Assembly: GCA_001839685.1 (NCBI GenBank)
Contig: MLAK01000628.1
Span: 1 to 64,000 of the forward strand
Direction: 5' to 3'
DNA length: 64,000 nt
Source: Tritrichomonas foetus
Taxonomy: Eukaryota > Parabasalia > Tritrichomonadida > Tritrichomonadidae
Shown: in pieces, positions 40,140 to 50,307 of the stretch
Position numbering within the stretch: position 1 is the first letter of the stretch
Layout of the letters: every line of letters starts with the position of its first letter
Translations under genes and position numbers: made by a program
The notes under the pieces: generated by a model
What the model was told of the DNA's origin: nothing
What the model saw: the letters and a program-made list of their open reading frames with translations, nothing else
Database searches by the model: none

Positions 40140-41636
40140 ATGACTGTTAGTGCAGATGAGATCAATTTCTTGATTCGTCGATATTTACAAGAAACTGGAT
40201 TTACTCATACTGCCTATATTTTCGCCAACGAATGTCTTTTAGATAATGCGAATATACATGTCAACCAATTACCGCCGCAAGCCCTTGTAACGATACTCAA
40301 AAAAGGCATGCTGTACATGCAAATGGAAAAAGGTATCAATGAAAAAGCTAAGACCGACAGCTCGCCCGAAAGTATCATATTATCAATTGTCGATATAGTC
40401 CGCCACGAGGAACCTATCGTGCCAATCAGACATCAACAACAACAGCAACATCAACAATTAGCTCATCAACAGCATCAACATCAACAACATCAGCAACAGC
40501 TTCACGTGAAACCGTCACTTCCGATTTCCTCTCAAAAACGACTTCCTTCACTTCCCGCAATTACTTCACCAATTTCACTCGACCTCAGTAACGCTTTAGT
40601 TCTCAAAGGTCATACAGCAGACGTTTATTGTGGAGCCTGGACACGTGATGGCTGTCATCTAGCGACTGGAAGTGGTGATGCCACCGCATCAATATGGGAA
40701 ATCAAAAATCACACATATACTCAGAATTATATATTAGATCATGCAACGCAACAAGACAGAACAGGTAAAGATATTGCCACCCTCGCATGGAATCCGTACG
40801 GAAATATATTGGCAACAGGCTGCTACGATGGAAGCGCAAGACTCTGGACACTTGATGGAGAGCTTAAATTTGTTTTAGTTTTTCACACAGATCCAGTTTT
40901 TACGGTCCAATTTTCTCCAGATGGAAATTTATTATTGACAGGAAGCGCAGATCAGAAAGTTGTTGCATGGAATGTATCGACAGGAGAATGTAGACAAACT
41001 TTTCAGAATCATCAATCACGAGTTCTCGATGTAGATTGGATGGATAATCATATTTTCGCTTCTTGTTCCGGCGACACACGAATTGCTGTTTGCAGTATCG
41101 GAAAGCCTCATCCGCTTGTGATTTTGGAGGGCCATACAGGAGAAGTGAATAAGATAGAATGGTATTCGGAAGGTCGATATTTGGCCTCTTGTTCGGACGA
41201 TAAGACGGTTAGAGTTTGGAGACCGTTTGATAATGCGATGCCCATAATTTTAACGGGGCATACGCATCACGTCTACACAATAAAATGGTGTCCACCAACT
41301 AATAATTGCAAATTACTCGCCAGCGGAGCGTTTGACTATACAGTCCGAATTTGGGATATTACCAATCAATGTTGCTTACATGTTTTACAAAAGCACACAC
41401 AACCGATCTACACAATTTGCTTTTCACCACGCGGGAATTTCTTCGTTTCTGGCGGAATTGATAATATAATGAATATGTGGCGAACAGAAGATGCCGCATT
41501 AGTTGCAACATTTAATGCTAACAGCGGCATATTTGAGGCCCAGTGGGACCCAACAGGCCAGAGTATTGCTCTATGCTTGGCAGATTCACAGGTCGTAGTA
41601 CTCTCCACGCGAGATGTGCCTTACTATCGCGAGTAA
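40140..41636 (+). CDS. TBL1: TBL1/HOS15-like LisH-WD40 protein
   Basis: Orthologue of the TBL1/TBLR1 (Sif2, HOS15) family, the WD40 scaffold of SMRT/NCoR-type histone deacetylase complexes in the nucleus. The N-terminal LisH motif (about 5-37: SADEINFLIRRYLQETGFTH) mediates oligomerisation; the LPPQALVTILKKGMLYMQME segment after it is family-typical. A His/Gln repeat linker (about 99-125) leads to eight WD40 blades at about 150-495, with clear GH...WD/WR pairs (LKGHTADVYCGAWTRDG, GHTGEVNKIEW). Length (498) fits the family. ATG at 40140. It implies a conserved co-repressor in this organism. Confidence 0.95.
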   Translation: MTVSADEINFLIRRYLQETGFTHTAYIFANECLLDNANIHVNQLPPQALVTILKKGMLYMQMEKGINEKAKTDSSPESIILSIVDIVRHEEPIVPIRHQQQQQHQQLAHQQHQHQQHQQQLHVKPSLPISSQKRLPSLPAITSPISLDLSNALVLKGHTADVYCGAWTRDGCHLATGSGDATASIWEIKNHTYTQNYILDHATQQDRTGKDIATLAWNPYGNILATGCYDGSARLWTLDGELKFVLVFHTDPVFTVQFSPDGNLLLTGSADQKVVAWNVSTGECRQTFQNHQSRVLDVDWMDNHIFASCSGDTRIAVCSIGKPHPLVILEGHTGEVNKIEWYSEGRYLASCSDDKTVRVWRPFDNAMPIILTGHTHHVYTIKWCPPTNNCKLLASGAFDYTVRIWDITNQCCLHVLQKHTQPIYTICFSPRGNFFVSGGIDNIMNMWRTEDAALVATFNANSGIFEAQWDPTGQSIALCLADSQVVVLSTRDVPYYRE

Positions 41637-41716
41637 GCTTAGCTGTTTGATTGTCTAATAAAATGTGCATCCTATATTTCTTTCTTTCTATTTATTTTGA
41701 CAGCTTGAAACAACCA

Positions 41717-42046
41717 AATCAAAGAAAGAAGAATGAATCAAAGAAAGAAGAATGAATCAANNNNNNNNNNNNNNNNNNNNNNNNNNNNNNNNNNNNNNNN
41801 NNNNNNNNNNNNNNNNNNNNNNNNNNNNNNNNNNNNNNNNNNNNNNNNNNNNNNNNNNNNNNNNNNNNNNNNNNNNNNNNNNNNNNNNNNNNNNNNNNNN
41901 NNNNNNNNNNNNNNNNNNNNNNNNNNNNNNNNNNNNNNNNNNNNNNNNNNNNNNNNNNNNNNNNNNNNNNNNNNNNNNNNGAAAGAAGAATGAATCAAAG
42001 AAAGAAGAATGAATCAAAGATAGAAGAATGAATCAAAGAAAGAAGA
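41717..42046. repeat. 19-bp tandem satellite containing the assembly gap
   Basis: Direct tandem copies of AATCAAAGAAAGAAGAATG run up to the gap on the left and resume on the right (one copy has GATAG for GAAAG). The gap of unknown bases (41761-41980) most likely marks collapsed copies of this repeat, so its true length is uncertain. It lies between the convergent 3' ends of the TBL1-like and BRAP2-like genes. Confidence 0.95.
41761..41980. other. Assembly gap of 220 unknown bases
   Basis: A run of N flanked on both sides by the 19-bp satellite. Reading frames reported across it are meaningless. Confidence 0.99.
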
Positions 42047-42249
42047 AAACTTTATAACTAAACTTTATTTGTCATGGAGGTCACAATTACTTGTATGTTC
42101 TACCAATATTTACTCCTTGAAACTATCTTTCATGAAAAAATCAAAATCGTTAGAAATAAGAAACAAAAACCAAAATATTTTCGCAAACAAAACGCCGATA
42201 ATTTCATTTAATCAAACAAATATAAATAAATAATAAATAGTAAATACAA

Positions 42250-43497
42250 TCATTGTAAATCAATGACTACATCGCCTGTTACATCATGTCTTTGTTCCAA
42301 AACGTTGCAAAGTTCATCAAATCTCAGTTTCATTTGATTCAGTTGTTTTTTAAGTTTAATATTTTTTTTCTTTAGTTCATCAGATTGTTGCATCACTGGA
42401 TCATTTTTTACTTGGTTAATTTCTTTTTGTATTTCTTCGATTTGTTTATCAAGATTGACCACTTTTTGATATTCCGGATCAATTTTTGCTTCTTCTTCAT
42501 CTAATTTTTCGAGTTCTTTTAAAAGTGAATCAATTTCTGGTTGTTTTTTCCGATGGAGTTCTTCCATTTCCATTTCACTATGATTTCTTACTGATGTTAC
42601 ACCTTCCAGTAAAAGTTTCCTATAGCCTAAAACAACATCATCACTTGCATCTGTCGGACGATCATGAAATGAACGATCAACCGATCGATCAGCTTGATAA
42701 TCCCATAACCAGCGATCATCATAACGAAAAGAGAATCTATGATGTGTTTTTTCATAGTGGAGAATCGCATGTTGATTTTGGTCTCGGCCACATCCAATAT
42801 GACCGCATTCCATGCAGACCCAAAGGCGCCTGGTTTCGTCGCATCCATCACACTTACCATTTCCTGTATTATGTATGACTCGACATACTGGGCATTGAGA
42901 TTCGCCCCATTCTGAAAAAGCAGTAATAGAAATATCATCAGCGGTTGAAGGTGAAAAAAATGTCGAAATTAAAGGATCAAATAATTGAAAACATAATGGA
43001 CAAAAAGGAAGTGGAAATTCGCGAGTACAATTTGCTTCATGTGTTGGAATAGGATGAACTCCAATTTCCGGTGTAACTTCAAGTAAGAAAAGTGAAATGC
43101 ATCGAATATGCAAATGTGTTGAATCAAACGGTTCGCCGAGAGTATTGATATAAAATGTGTCAGCGCCTTCTTGTATCTCAAATTCGACAATTGCACAACG
43201 AAACATGCATTTTAAAAAGGTGATTTTGAATTTGACTTTATTTTTCGTTTGGGTAACACGCGAGACGTATTTGCAAATATCGGTATATGTTAAAAATGAA
43301 GGTATCGCTAAAATTAAAACAACGTTGCTTCTCGAAGGGTGAAGAACAGGAAAATCCCATGTTAAATGCGCCGAAACTGTCGTTAAAAGCTTCCAAAGTT
43401 TCATGTCAGGAACATCAATGCATGTAAATGAAAAACCATCATCTGATATCTCATTAGGCTGAAGTTTATGTGTCGCAAGAATATCAATGGCAAACAT
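42250..43497 (-). CDS. BRAP: BRAP2-like protein with degenerate RING
   Basis: BRAP2/IMP family (BRCA1-associated protein 2), in animals a cytoplasmic E3 ligase that modulates Ras-MAPK scaffolding and nuclear import. A BRAP2 (RRM-like) domain occupies about residues 10-140. A zf-UBP domain follows at about 210-280 (CDGC, WVCMECGHIGCGR, HAILHYEKTHHRF), with its cysteines and histidines in place. The C-terminus (about 320-400) is a coiled coil. Between them the RING position keeps only CPLC and CPVC; the central Cys/His residues are missing, so RING-based ligase activity is doubtful. The frame runs upstream to 43584 through a poly-lysine stretch caused by an A25 tract; the ATG at 43497, after the tract, is preferred. 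GAAACTTTTTGTGAA lies upstream. Confidence 0.88.
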   Translation of the reverse strand: MFAIDILATHKLQPNEISDDGFSFTCIDVPDMKLWKLLTTVSAHLTWDFPVLHPSRSNVVLILAIPSFLTYTDICKYVSRVTQTKNKVKFKITFLKCMFRCAIVEFEIQEGADTFYINTLGEPFDSTHLHIRCISLFLLEVTPEIGVHPIPTHEANCTREFPLPFCPLCFQLFDPLISTFFSPSTADDISITAFSEWGESQCPVCRVIHNTGNGKCDGCDETRRLWVCMECGHIGCGRDQNQHAILHYEKTHHRFSFRYDDRWLWDYQADRSVDRSFHDRPTDASDDVVLGYRKLLLEGVTSVRNHSEMEMEELHRKKQPEIDSLLKELEKLDEEEAKIDPEYQKVVNLDKQIEEIQKEINQVKNDPVMQQSDELKKKNIKLKKQLNQMKLRFDELCNVLEQRHDVTGDVVIDLQ

Positions 43498-43499
43498 CG

Positions 43500-43506
<7 letters not shown>

Positions 43507-43530
<24 letters not shown>

Positions 43531-43531
43531 T
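43507..43531. repeat. Poly-T/A tract of 25 bases
   Basis: A run of 25 T (A on the coding strand) lies 10 bases before the BRAP2-like ATG. A longer run of 33 T is at 47519-47551. Such tracts are prone to length change. Confidence 0.95.
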
Positions 43532-43695
43532 GAAATAAAAAGCAAATTCCTAGAAACTTTTTGTGAAATTATCTTATATGGCATTTTGGAGTTAACATTG
43601 TGTTTATCAAAAATTCTGAATATATTTGGTTAATGGTGTTGTAAGTAAATTTTATTCTATCGTCACATGTATTAAAAATTAGAAACTAAAGGATT

Positions 43696-43883
43696 TTAAG
43701 GATCAACTCAAGTGAAGTGATCATTTGAGAGAGGGGGTTTTCCTACAAAAAGTCGATTTTTTTCTGAGCATTTGATAAGAAAGGGTCCCTTTGGGTATTT
43801 GACCTAAAGGCTAAATGTGAGTATATGTCCAGATTTGAATAAAAAAATTCTATCGTAAAGAAAAAATGATGCGCTTTGAAATA
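43696..43883. repeat. Dispersed repeat, copy 1
   Basis: About 188 bases from TTAAGGATCAACTCAAGTGAAG to GATGCGCTTTGAAAT. The same sequence recurs in direct orientation at 44925-45098 with some substitutions and small indels. It includes GTATTTGACCTAAAGGCTAAATG, imperfect here but an inverted repeat in copy 2. No coding content. Confidence 0.85.
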
Positions 43884-44904
43884 TTTTACATTTATATTCA
43901 AAAAAGAAATAGATATATTATAAAAACAGAAAATGAAAGCGAAAATGAAAACATCAATAAAGGAAGACTCTAGTGTATTTATGTACCGTGAATTAACCGA
44001 AATTTAAGAGAATTCTGAAATGATGGATTGATTGTATGAAATATTGAAAACATAGAAAGATGAAAATAGATAAAAGTTGTGTTATAAGATAAATTTAGAA
44101 ATAAGTAAATATAGAGACGAATAAAATAAAATCCCAGAAATTTAGAACATTCTTAATTAGAGAAACCATATTGGAGACAAACCAGACGAATTAGCATTAT
44201 GGAAAAACTCAAATTGATTCCTATATATATCAATGAGTCCTAAAAATTCAGTAATAACCCAAATTGTAAGAAATGAATATATAAATTCATAATTTCAACC
44301 CCATATTCATTCATTACTCGTATCAACAATTTCTTTCGCAAATAATTAATTCCATCTTAAGCAAATAATCTTTTTCTCTTCAACTATCTTTCTATTCATA
44401 ATGATTGGAATGTAGAATATTTATAAAAATAAAAAATATGGCTTCATATTTCAATCGAACTTTGTCTTTTTCATCAATAATGCATGTTTTTCCATTGTGC
44501 CATTTTCAATTGATCGTCTCATATATTATTCACAAATTTAAACTTATTTTGAGTAACTGGGATTTACTTTTCCTCCCGGATAGCTCTCTTCTTCCTTTTT
44601 CCAAATCTCTCTGAATGATTTTCGTTTCATATAACAACTTTTCCCATTTTCATCATTTTTTCAACGTTTTTGTTATCTATCTCTGAGTCTATTTTTCATG
44701 AAGTATTGTGACGATAGAAAAAATGAATCATGATTCAAAGAAAATGTTATGATATTTTTTTGAATTATTAAATGTTATTATTAAATAGATTTTATTCAAA
44801 TTATTCTATGTATTAATACGAAAAGTTGTTATAATAAACGCGCATTTAATACAAAAAGCACGTTGCAAAATCACACTTTTTCCCTCAAAAAGCTGATTTG
44901 TCAA
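43884..44904. other. Gene-free stretch between two repeat copies
   Basis: AT-rich DNA without a convincing gene; the only frame above 60 codons (44405-44614) has no family resemblance. It may be the inside or flank of an element bounded by the two repeat copies. Confidence 0.45.
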
Positions 44905-45098
44905 CACTTCACTGGAGTTTATCCTTAAGGATCAATTCCAGTGAAGTGATCATTTGAGAGAAGGGGTTTACCTACAAAAAGTCGATTTTTCCCTGAGCAT
45001 TTGATAAGAAAGGGTCCCTTTGAGTATTTGACCTAAAGGTCAAATGTGAGTATTCCTAAAAAATTCTATCGTAAATAGAAAATAATGCGCTTTGAAAT
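44905..45098. repeat. Dispersed repeat, copy 2, with palindromic end
   Basis: Second copy of the 43696-43883 repeat. It starts in a 44-bp palindrome (44905-44948): CACTTCACTGGA and TCCAGTGAAGTG flank a centre with ATCCTTAAGGAT. It also holds TTTGACC-TAAA-GGTCAAA. These inverted pairs fit a foldback or MITE-type element, or a terminal repeat of a larger one. Confidence 0.85.
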
Positions 45099-45596
45099 CA
45101 TGTGAGGATATATTAATCCCAATCTCCATATTATTTCCATAATTTTGATTTAATTCAGGCTCTTCCTTCTGCTCTTTAATTTGCTTTAAAATATAGTTTT
45201 AATTTATTAACAGCTTTGGTTTTGATCTTGCTGTGTAGTCGAATTGAATAAAATGTCATGAAAAGACAAGTTAAGGAGTTGAGTAAAGTTGCTTGCCTTC
45301 TCCTCAGAGACTCTTCTATTCATTAATAAATTGCGATTGGCTTGAAAATTGTCATTTATAATATCTTCAATTTGATGATTAATTTCATACTCTTGATTTT
45401 CATTACATTCATTTTGATTAATGATATTTGCCTTATCCTCAATGTTGACACTAATACCTATTTTTAATTAGCATGCCAGATGAGTATTTAGGTTTTCGTC
45501 TTCTTTCAGTATGTTTAAATATAACTGAGGTTAAAGTGTTCAAATATTCGATAAACTACTCAAAGTTATCGGGATTTTCTCGAATAACATTCAATA
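45099..45596. other. Intergenic region before the zinc-finger pseudogene
   Basis: AT-rich; no gene seen. Probably the 5' flank of the decayed element that follows. Confidence 0.4.
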
Positions 45597-46494
45597 ATGG
45601 ATTCGCATTCGGGAAATAATGGCCTATTTCTTGATCAGTTGCAAAAAAAAAACCTATTCACACCCTGCATTGTACTATGAAATTAATGTTATTGATGATG
45701 CATCAAATATGTTAGATACTCATAATATTAAATACAAAGATAATGAAATCTTCGCAAATGATAAATACTTAAAATTAAGAAATCAAACAAATAATCAAAC
45801 CTTTAATCAGACATTAAATCAAACACAAGATCAAACTCAAAATCAAACACATAATCAATTTTAAAGTCAATCACAAGATCAATCAAATAGTAGTAGCAAC
45901 TCAGCTGGAGATGGTGATGGTAACGGTGATCAAAATAACTATAATAATAATTACTCTAAATTTATTTCTCCGTTGCATCCTAGTCTCGCTAATATCTTAA
46001 AAAATGCTAGGGATAAATTAGTTGAAGTTGCTACTACAGAAAATTTAATTGATCTCATTGATGATCATTGAGCTAGTGAAGAAAGGTTAGAGATTGATCT
46101 GAAAGATGATTTACTGATAGCTATCATTAAATCACAACTATTCCCTTCAGTTGGAAAATTTGGTTGCCCAGTCTTCCCTTGCAGATTCAAAAGAAGAACT
46201 ACAACACAACGTAAGCAGCATTTATGTGAAACACACAACATAAATTAATTGGATGAATTTACAGATTCTGAAGCAAGATTAATGATTAACAAATTTTTAT
46301 ATAATGAATATAACTTTAAAATAGAAAATCAAATTGTTTATCAGTCCTTTTGTTTGATCAAAGATTGCAATTGTGTATGTGAAACTAGAATAGCTTTCAC
46401 AACTCATTTAGACACTCATAAAGGGTTGCCACAATATGTCGCGAACTTTGGACAAATTTTAGGGTCAAATTATCTTTTGTGTACAGAACAATAA
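45597..46494 (+). pseudogene. Decayed zinc-finger protein gene, probably transposon-derived
   Basis: A single reading frame can be followed for almost 900 bases. It starts with ATG at 45597 (MDSHSGNNGLFLDQLQKK) and then needs a frame change in the A10 run at about 45643-45652. From there it continues in one frame through in-frame stops at 45862, near 46069, and near 46246, to the final stop at 46494. The product would have an Asn/Gln/Thr repeat zone and two C2H2-like fingers: CPVFPC...HLCETH and CLIKDC...HLDTH. This is a clearly dead gene. Transposon origin is inferred from the neighbourhood of other element remnants. Confidence 0.7.
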
Positions 46495-47517
46495 AGAAAT
46501 TGTTTCAATTTCTATGTCTTGTTCATGGATTTTATAAAAATCAGTTGTTAATTTGCTGTTTTCTTGTGATAATTCTTTGATCGGACGGGAAGAGCATGAT
46601 TCGAGGGGTATCAATTTATTTCTGCCTTTTCTTTTCATGAGAACATAATTAAATGTGCAATCTCAATTTTTAAACATATCTTTCATGAATAATGAGACTG
46701 AAAATTAGACTTTATTCCTTTTTCTGATACTGATAAACTGAAAAGTTCTAATTAGAAATTTAGAATAATTTAAAGTGATTGATTTTGTCTATAACCCTAA
46801 TTGGATGATAGATAAAATTCATATAGCAAAAAGAAAAAAAATCATTTCTATATTAAAACTTTACCCTGTAAATCCAGAAAGAAGTACTTTATAAAAGATG
46901 TTTTACCATAAGCCCAGTATAAATCTTTCGAAATACATTATTTTCGTTTCGATTTATTTTCTCAAGATAAAGAATAGGATATCTTTAGTAAAATATATAA
47001 TAAATATGCACAATTAGATAATTTTTTTTGAAAAAATAGGAACGTTAAAGCAGAAAAAAACACTGAGTCATTTAATCTCTGACGTATTTTTCTACTTTGA
47101 CGTTCCCCAAAAGAAAGGAAGAAAGAGAATTAATAATAATCGCAATCAGCATTAAAAATGAATATATAAATAAGAAATAGTAATTAAGCTTAACATCAGT
47201 ATATTATTAATTTTGGAAGCTAGTTTTGCATATTCAGTCGAAAATTAATGGATATTGCCAGTTCTTACTTTCCTTCTGTTCTTTTATATAATGGGTTCCC
47301 CAGTACGTTGATCCAGGCATGACTGGGAGATTATTGTACTGTGAATCCATGATAGTTTCCACTCTACCTAAAAATTATGGGATCGGTTTAAATCTACTGC
47401 ATTCTAAATTTTCACTACTTCATGTTTAATTGTTTCTGTTTGACTCATACCTAAAAGTTCCTCTCCTTTTTCTCCATTACCATCAGGTAGATAGCACTGT
47501 GCAATTTCCTCTGTATT

Positions 47518-47552
<35 letters not shown>

Positions 47553-47769
47553 AAGAGTTTCAGACTTTTTTTCCCATAATTGACATTCTGTTTAGCTGGT
47601 ATCTAAAAAATGAAGTGACAATAATGATTGAATTAGCTATCAATCTAATTGAAAGTTTTCTACTTCTTCATATTATTCAATTGAGCGTAAAATATAAAAT
47701 AGTTCCAGATCGATCAGAAAAAATATTCGAAAGTGCGCCCGTTTCACATTGTTTTTCATTTTAATATTA
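46495..47769. other. Gene-poor stretch with possible exon fragments
   Basis: On the minus strand a 57-codon frame (46639 to about 46469, MKRKGRNKLIPLESC) and a stretch at about 47230-47518 have protein-like composition. The latter reads TEEIAQCYLPDGNGEKGEELL up to a GGTATGAG sequence. About 83 bases further a TTTTTAG precedes a frame reading RVETIMDSQYNNLPVMPG and ending in a stop, which could be two exons. It lies directly against the T33 tract (47519-47551). Too fragmentary to call a gene. Confidence 0.3.
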
Positions 47770-48155
47770 AATGATCTGGAGAATCAACAACCATGCCTTT
47801 AACTTATTCTTTTATGGTACCAAAGAGGAAAAAGTCAGATGGCGCCAATTCAAGGGAATAGGCAAGATGAGGTACGGAATCAAGTTTATTTTCCTTCATA
47901 AACTTTTTGACTACTTTATCATCATGAATCAATAATCTGTCAAGATTATTTCCTTGCTAAAAATTCAATATTTTTGTCATGATAAAGGAAATATAATAAA
48001 GTATTGTAAATCTTTCTTTGTGTAGTAGAACATCGATCAAAACTATTCCATATGAGTTCAAAAAAATTGTAACCAGAAATTTTGTGACTTGAAACTTTCA
48101 ACCCTGGGCTTTGAATAACAGGAATTTCAGCATCAACAGGAAATCTGATTCTCAA
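47770..48155 (-). pseudogene. Mariner-like transposase remnant
   Basis: On the minus strand, two frames join to give mariner hallmarks. VTIFLNSYGIVLIDVLL (about 48075-48025) matches the strand around the first catalytic region. After a frame change, RLLIHDDKVVKKFMKEN (about 47940) matches the second (HDN-type) block. PHLAYSLELAPSDFFLFG (about 47870-47820) matches the C-terminal PYSPDLAPSDFFLF block. The frame changes, in-frame stops and the changes in HDN and SPDL show it is inactive. The N-terminal DNA-binding part was not recovered with confidence. Confidence 0.8.
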
Positions 48156-48460
48156 AAAATTCTTTTTTTAATCTTTTGGCCTTTTGTGAATTTCATTAAT
48201 TCTTTTATTTCATTTTTTGAGGGCTTGATTGAACACATCGGCTCCATTTTTCCTAATATTTCAATAATTTATTTATTTTCTTTTGCTTCATCTTTTTTTT
48301 CCCCCTTCCCCTTTTCTCTTTTTCCTTTTCTATTATTATTTCATCTTCAAAAAATGTCGAATTAATGAATACCATTTTTATATCTAAAATCATTCCTGAA
48401 TCGATTATCAATCAAGATTAGAACCTTCAAATCCCTATATTGCAGAATGTTGTTTAAATA

Positions 48461-48922
48461 GGTCGACTGCTGCGATTTGTTGATCGAGTTAAACCTAGAA
48501 CCGAAATCTCAAAGTTGATTATTGCTATTCGCCCTTTTTGGTTACATATTCCAGAAACCAAGCATTATTTATGTTCAGAAAGTGATCTTTGGCATCATTA
48601 TGACAGCAATAATAAGAATATACTTATTCATTGTGAAAAAGATACTGAGGAAAGAGTTGATTCAATTAAAACCAATTAATTTACACTTTTCTTCTATTCG
48701 ACTGCACAGCGTCGTTTTTTCTTTTTTTGAAAATTCCTTCGATTTTGAAATTGTAAAATTTTGCCAATTCATGAAACCCAATTTCTTACAGATGTCCAGA
48801 TAACAATCAATCAGATACTTATAAAATTATCTAAAATTTTATATCTTAGTGCGAATATTGATAAGATGACAATTCATACGAAAAAGTTCTTGGGAATTTG
48901 CGCTCAAACTCACTACTCGTAG
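48461..48922 (+). pseudogene. Unidentified gene remnant with stops
   Basis: One plus-strand frame reads protein-like sequence (GRLLRFVDRVKPRTEISKL, FWLHIPETKHYLCSESDLW, ILIHCEKDTEERVDS). It is broken by stops near 48680, 48730 and 48748, then resumes (QFLTDVQITINQILIKLSK, IHTKKFLGICAQTHYS) to a stop at 48920. The frame is preserved across about 460 bases, which is hard to explain by chance. Family not recognised; probably mobile-element debris. Confidence 0.4.
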
Positions 48923-50307
48923 TATCTTATTGAATTTGTGAGGCTACATAGGAAAAACATAAACTGAGTCATTCTCTCACTTCATTATTATATCGGCTAT
49001 CCCATAAGATAGATATATGAAGTGGTGAGAGCCTAAATATGTGAAAGAATGCGAAATTTAATTTTATGATGGCTTTGCTGATCATTTCCCAAAGGAGCTT
49101 TTTTGGATTCTGATCATCAATGTATATATCCTCCAATTGAAAACATATTTTCCTTTTTTTTTACGCGCTCCTCCAAACGAAAAAGGAAGGCAGATATCAA
49201 AGCTTATTAACCAATGTCTCCAATATTGTGAAAGTTATACAATATGGACTGGGTTTCGAGATTTGTCTAAAGTGAGAGAGATATGAATGACATTATAAAG
49301 TATGACTTTATGAAAGCATTACTGAATAAAAAAAGAAAACTAGAACATAAAACATTTATACCCCAAAACTTTATCCATTTAGGATTTAACTTAACACCGA
49401 CACCTAAACAATTTCATATATGAATTTTATTGATTTTTTCGAAAATGCTTTCATATATGAAAGGGTTATTTGTCAAAAATAAACTTGATTTATTTTTTTA
49501 TTTATTTTTTATTCATAAAGTCATACTTTATAATGTTAATTCAATAATTCTCTCTAACATGAATTCAATAATTTCTAAATTTAACCTGATCATATTCATA
49601 TTAATTATGAAATCTAACTATTTTTCCATAAAGATATATTATGTTTCCTCGTATATTGATGACATAAAATATGAAATAATATATTGAAAGGATTTTGTTG
49701 TTAGGTACTCCTCAATTAAAAACCAAAAACATTTGCATTTGTTTTCCAAATTGAATTTTCTATCGGTTTTATTTTTCAAAATGATATTTTTTTATCGAAA
49801 TTGAATTATTTTGTTTTGATATTGAGTTAATACTGCTTTAATTGCTAGAATCTGTTCATCTTGATTTGAAGATTTGGTTACAATATCTACGAATTTATTT
49901 ATATGAAGCAAAAGTTGTGAGATGACGTTTATATAACAAGAAGATGCTTTATAACTGGGATTCCAGTATAATCTATTTGTATATTAATACTTTGTAATTG
50001 AGATCGAAATATACATGATGGAAATGGGTGATAGAAAGCTGCTCTTGTTCTGATTTGATTGACTTTGATTTGATTGATTTGGATGGAAAGTAGAGAAATT
50101 ACTGTTCATATATAACTTTTTAATTTGTTAGAAACGATGAAACTCCTTTGAATATTTGATCCATGTATTCATTAATATATTATATTCTCTTTTCTATTTT
50201 TATCAATAAATAATTGTTTCATATCAATCATTTCAGTTTGACCTATATACATAGTTTTTTGGAAGGCATATTGGTTTGGAAGGAAATTAGAAAATGACGC
50301 GCATTTA
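48923..50307. other. Gene-free region with inverted repeats
   Basis: AT-rich DNA. It holds CTCTCACTTCAT against ATGAAGTGGTGAGAG (about 48973-49038), the long inverted repeat at 49291-49535 listed separately, and a CTTTCATATATGAAAG palindrome (49448-49463). No gene seen. Confidence 0.45.
49291..49535. repeat. Inverted-repeat (MITE-like) element
   Basis: A perfect 23-bp inverted pair, CATTATAAAGTATGACTTTA-TGA at 49291-49313 and its complement at 49513-49535, encloses about 200 bases. Weaker matches extend outward (GAGAGA on the left, TCTCTC on the right), so the element may span about 49272-49555. It has no coding capacity. Confidence 0.7.

Noticed and set aside
41733..42017. Open frames across the unknown bases
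   Set aside because: Artefacts of the assembly gap.
41717..42046. CRISPR-like array
   Set aside because: Units of 19 bp are directly abutting without spacers, and the genome is eukaryotic: a satellite.
43498..43584. N-terminal extension of BRAP2 with eight lysines
   Set aside because: Encoded by the A25 tract; the ATG at 43497 after it begins the conserved sequence.
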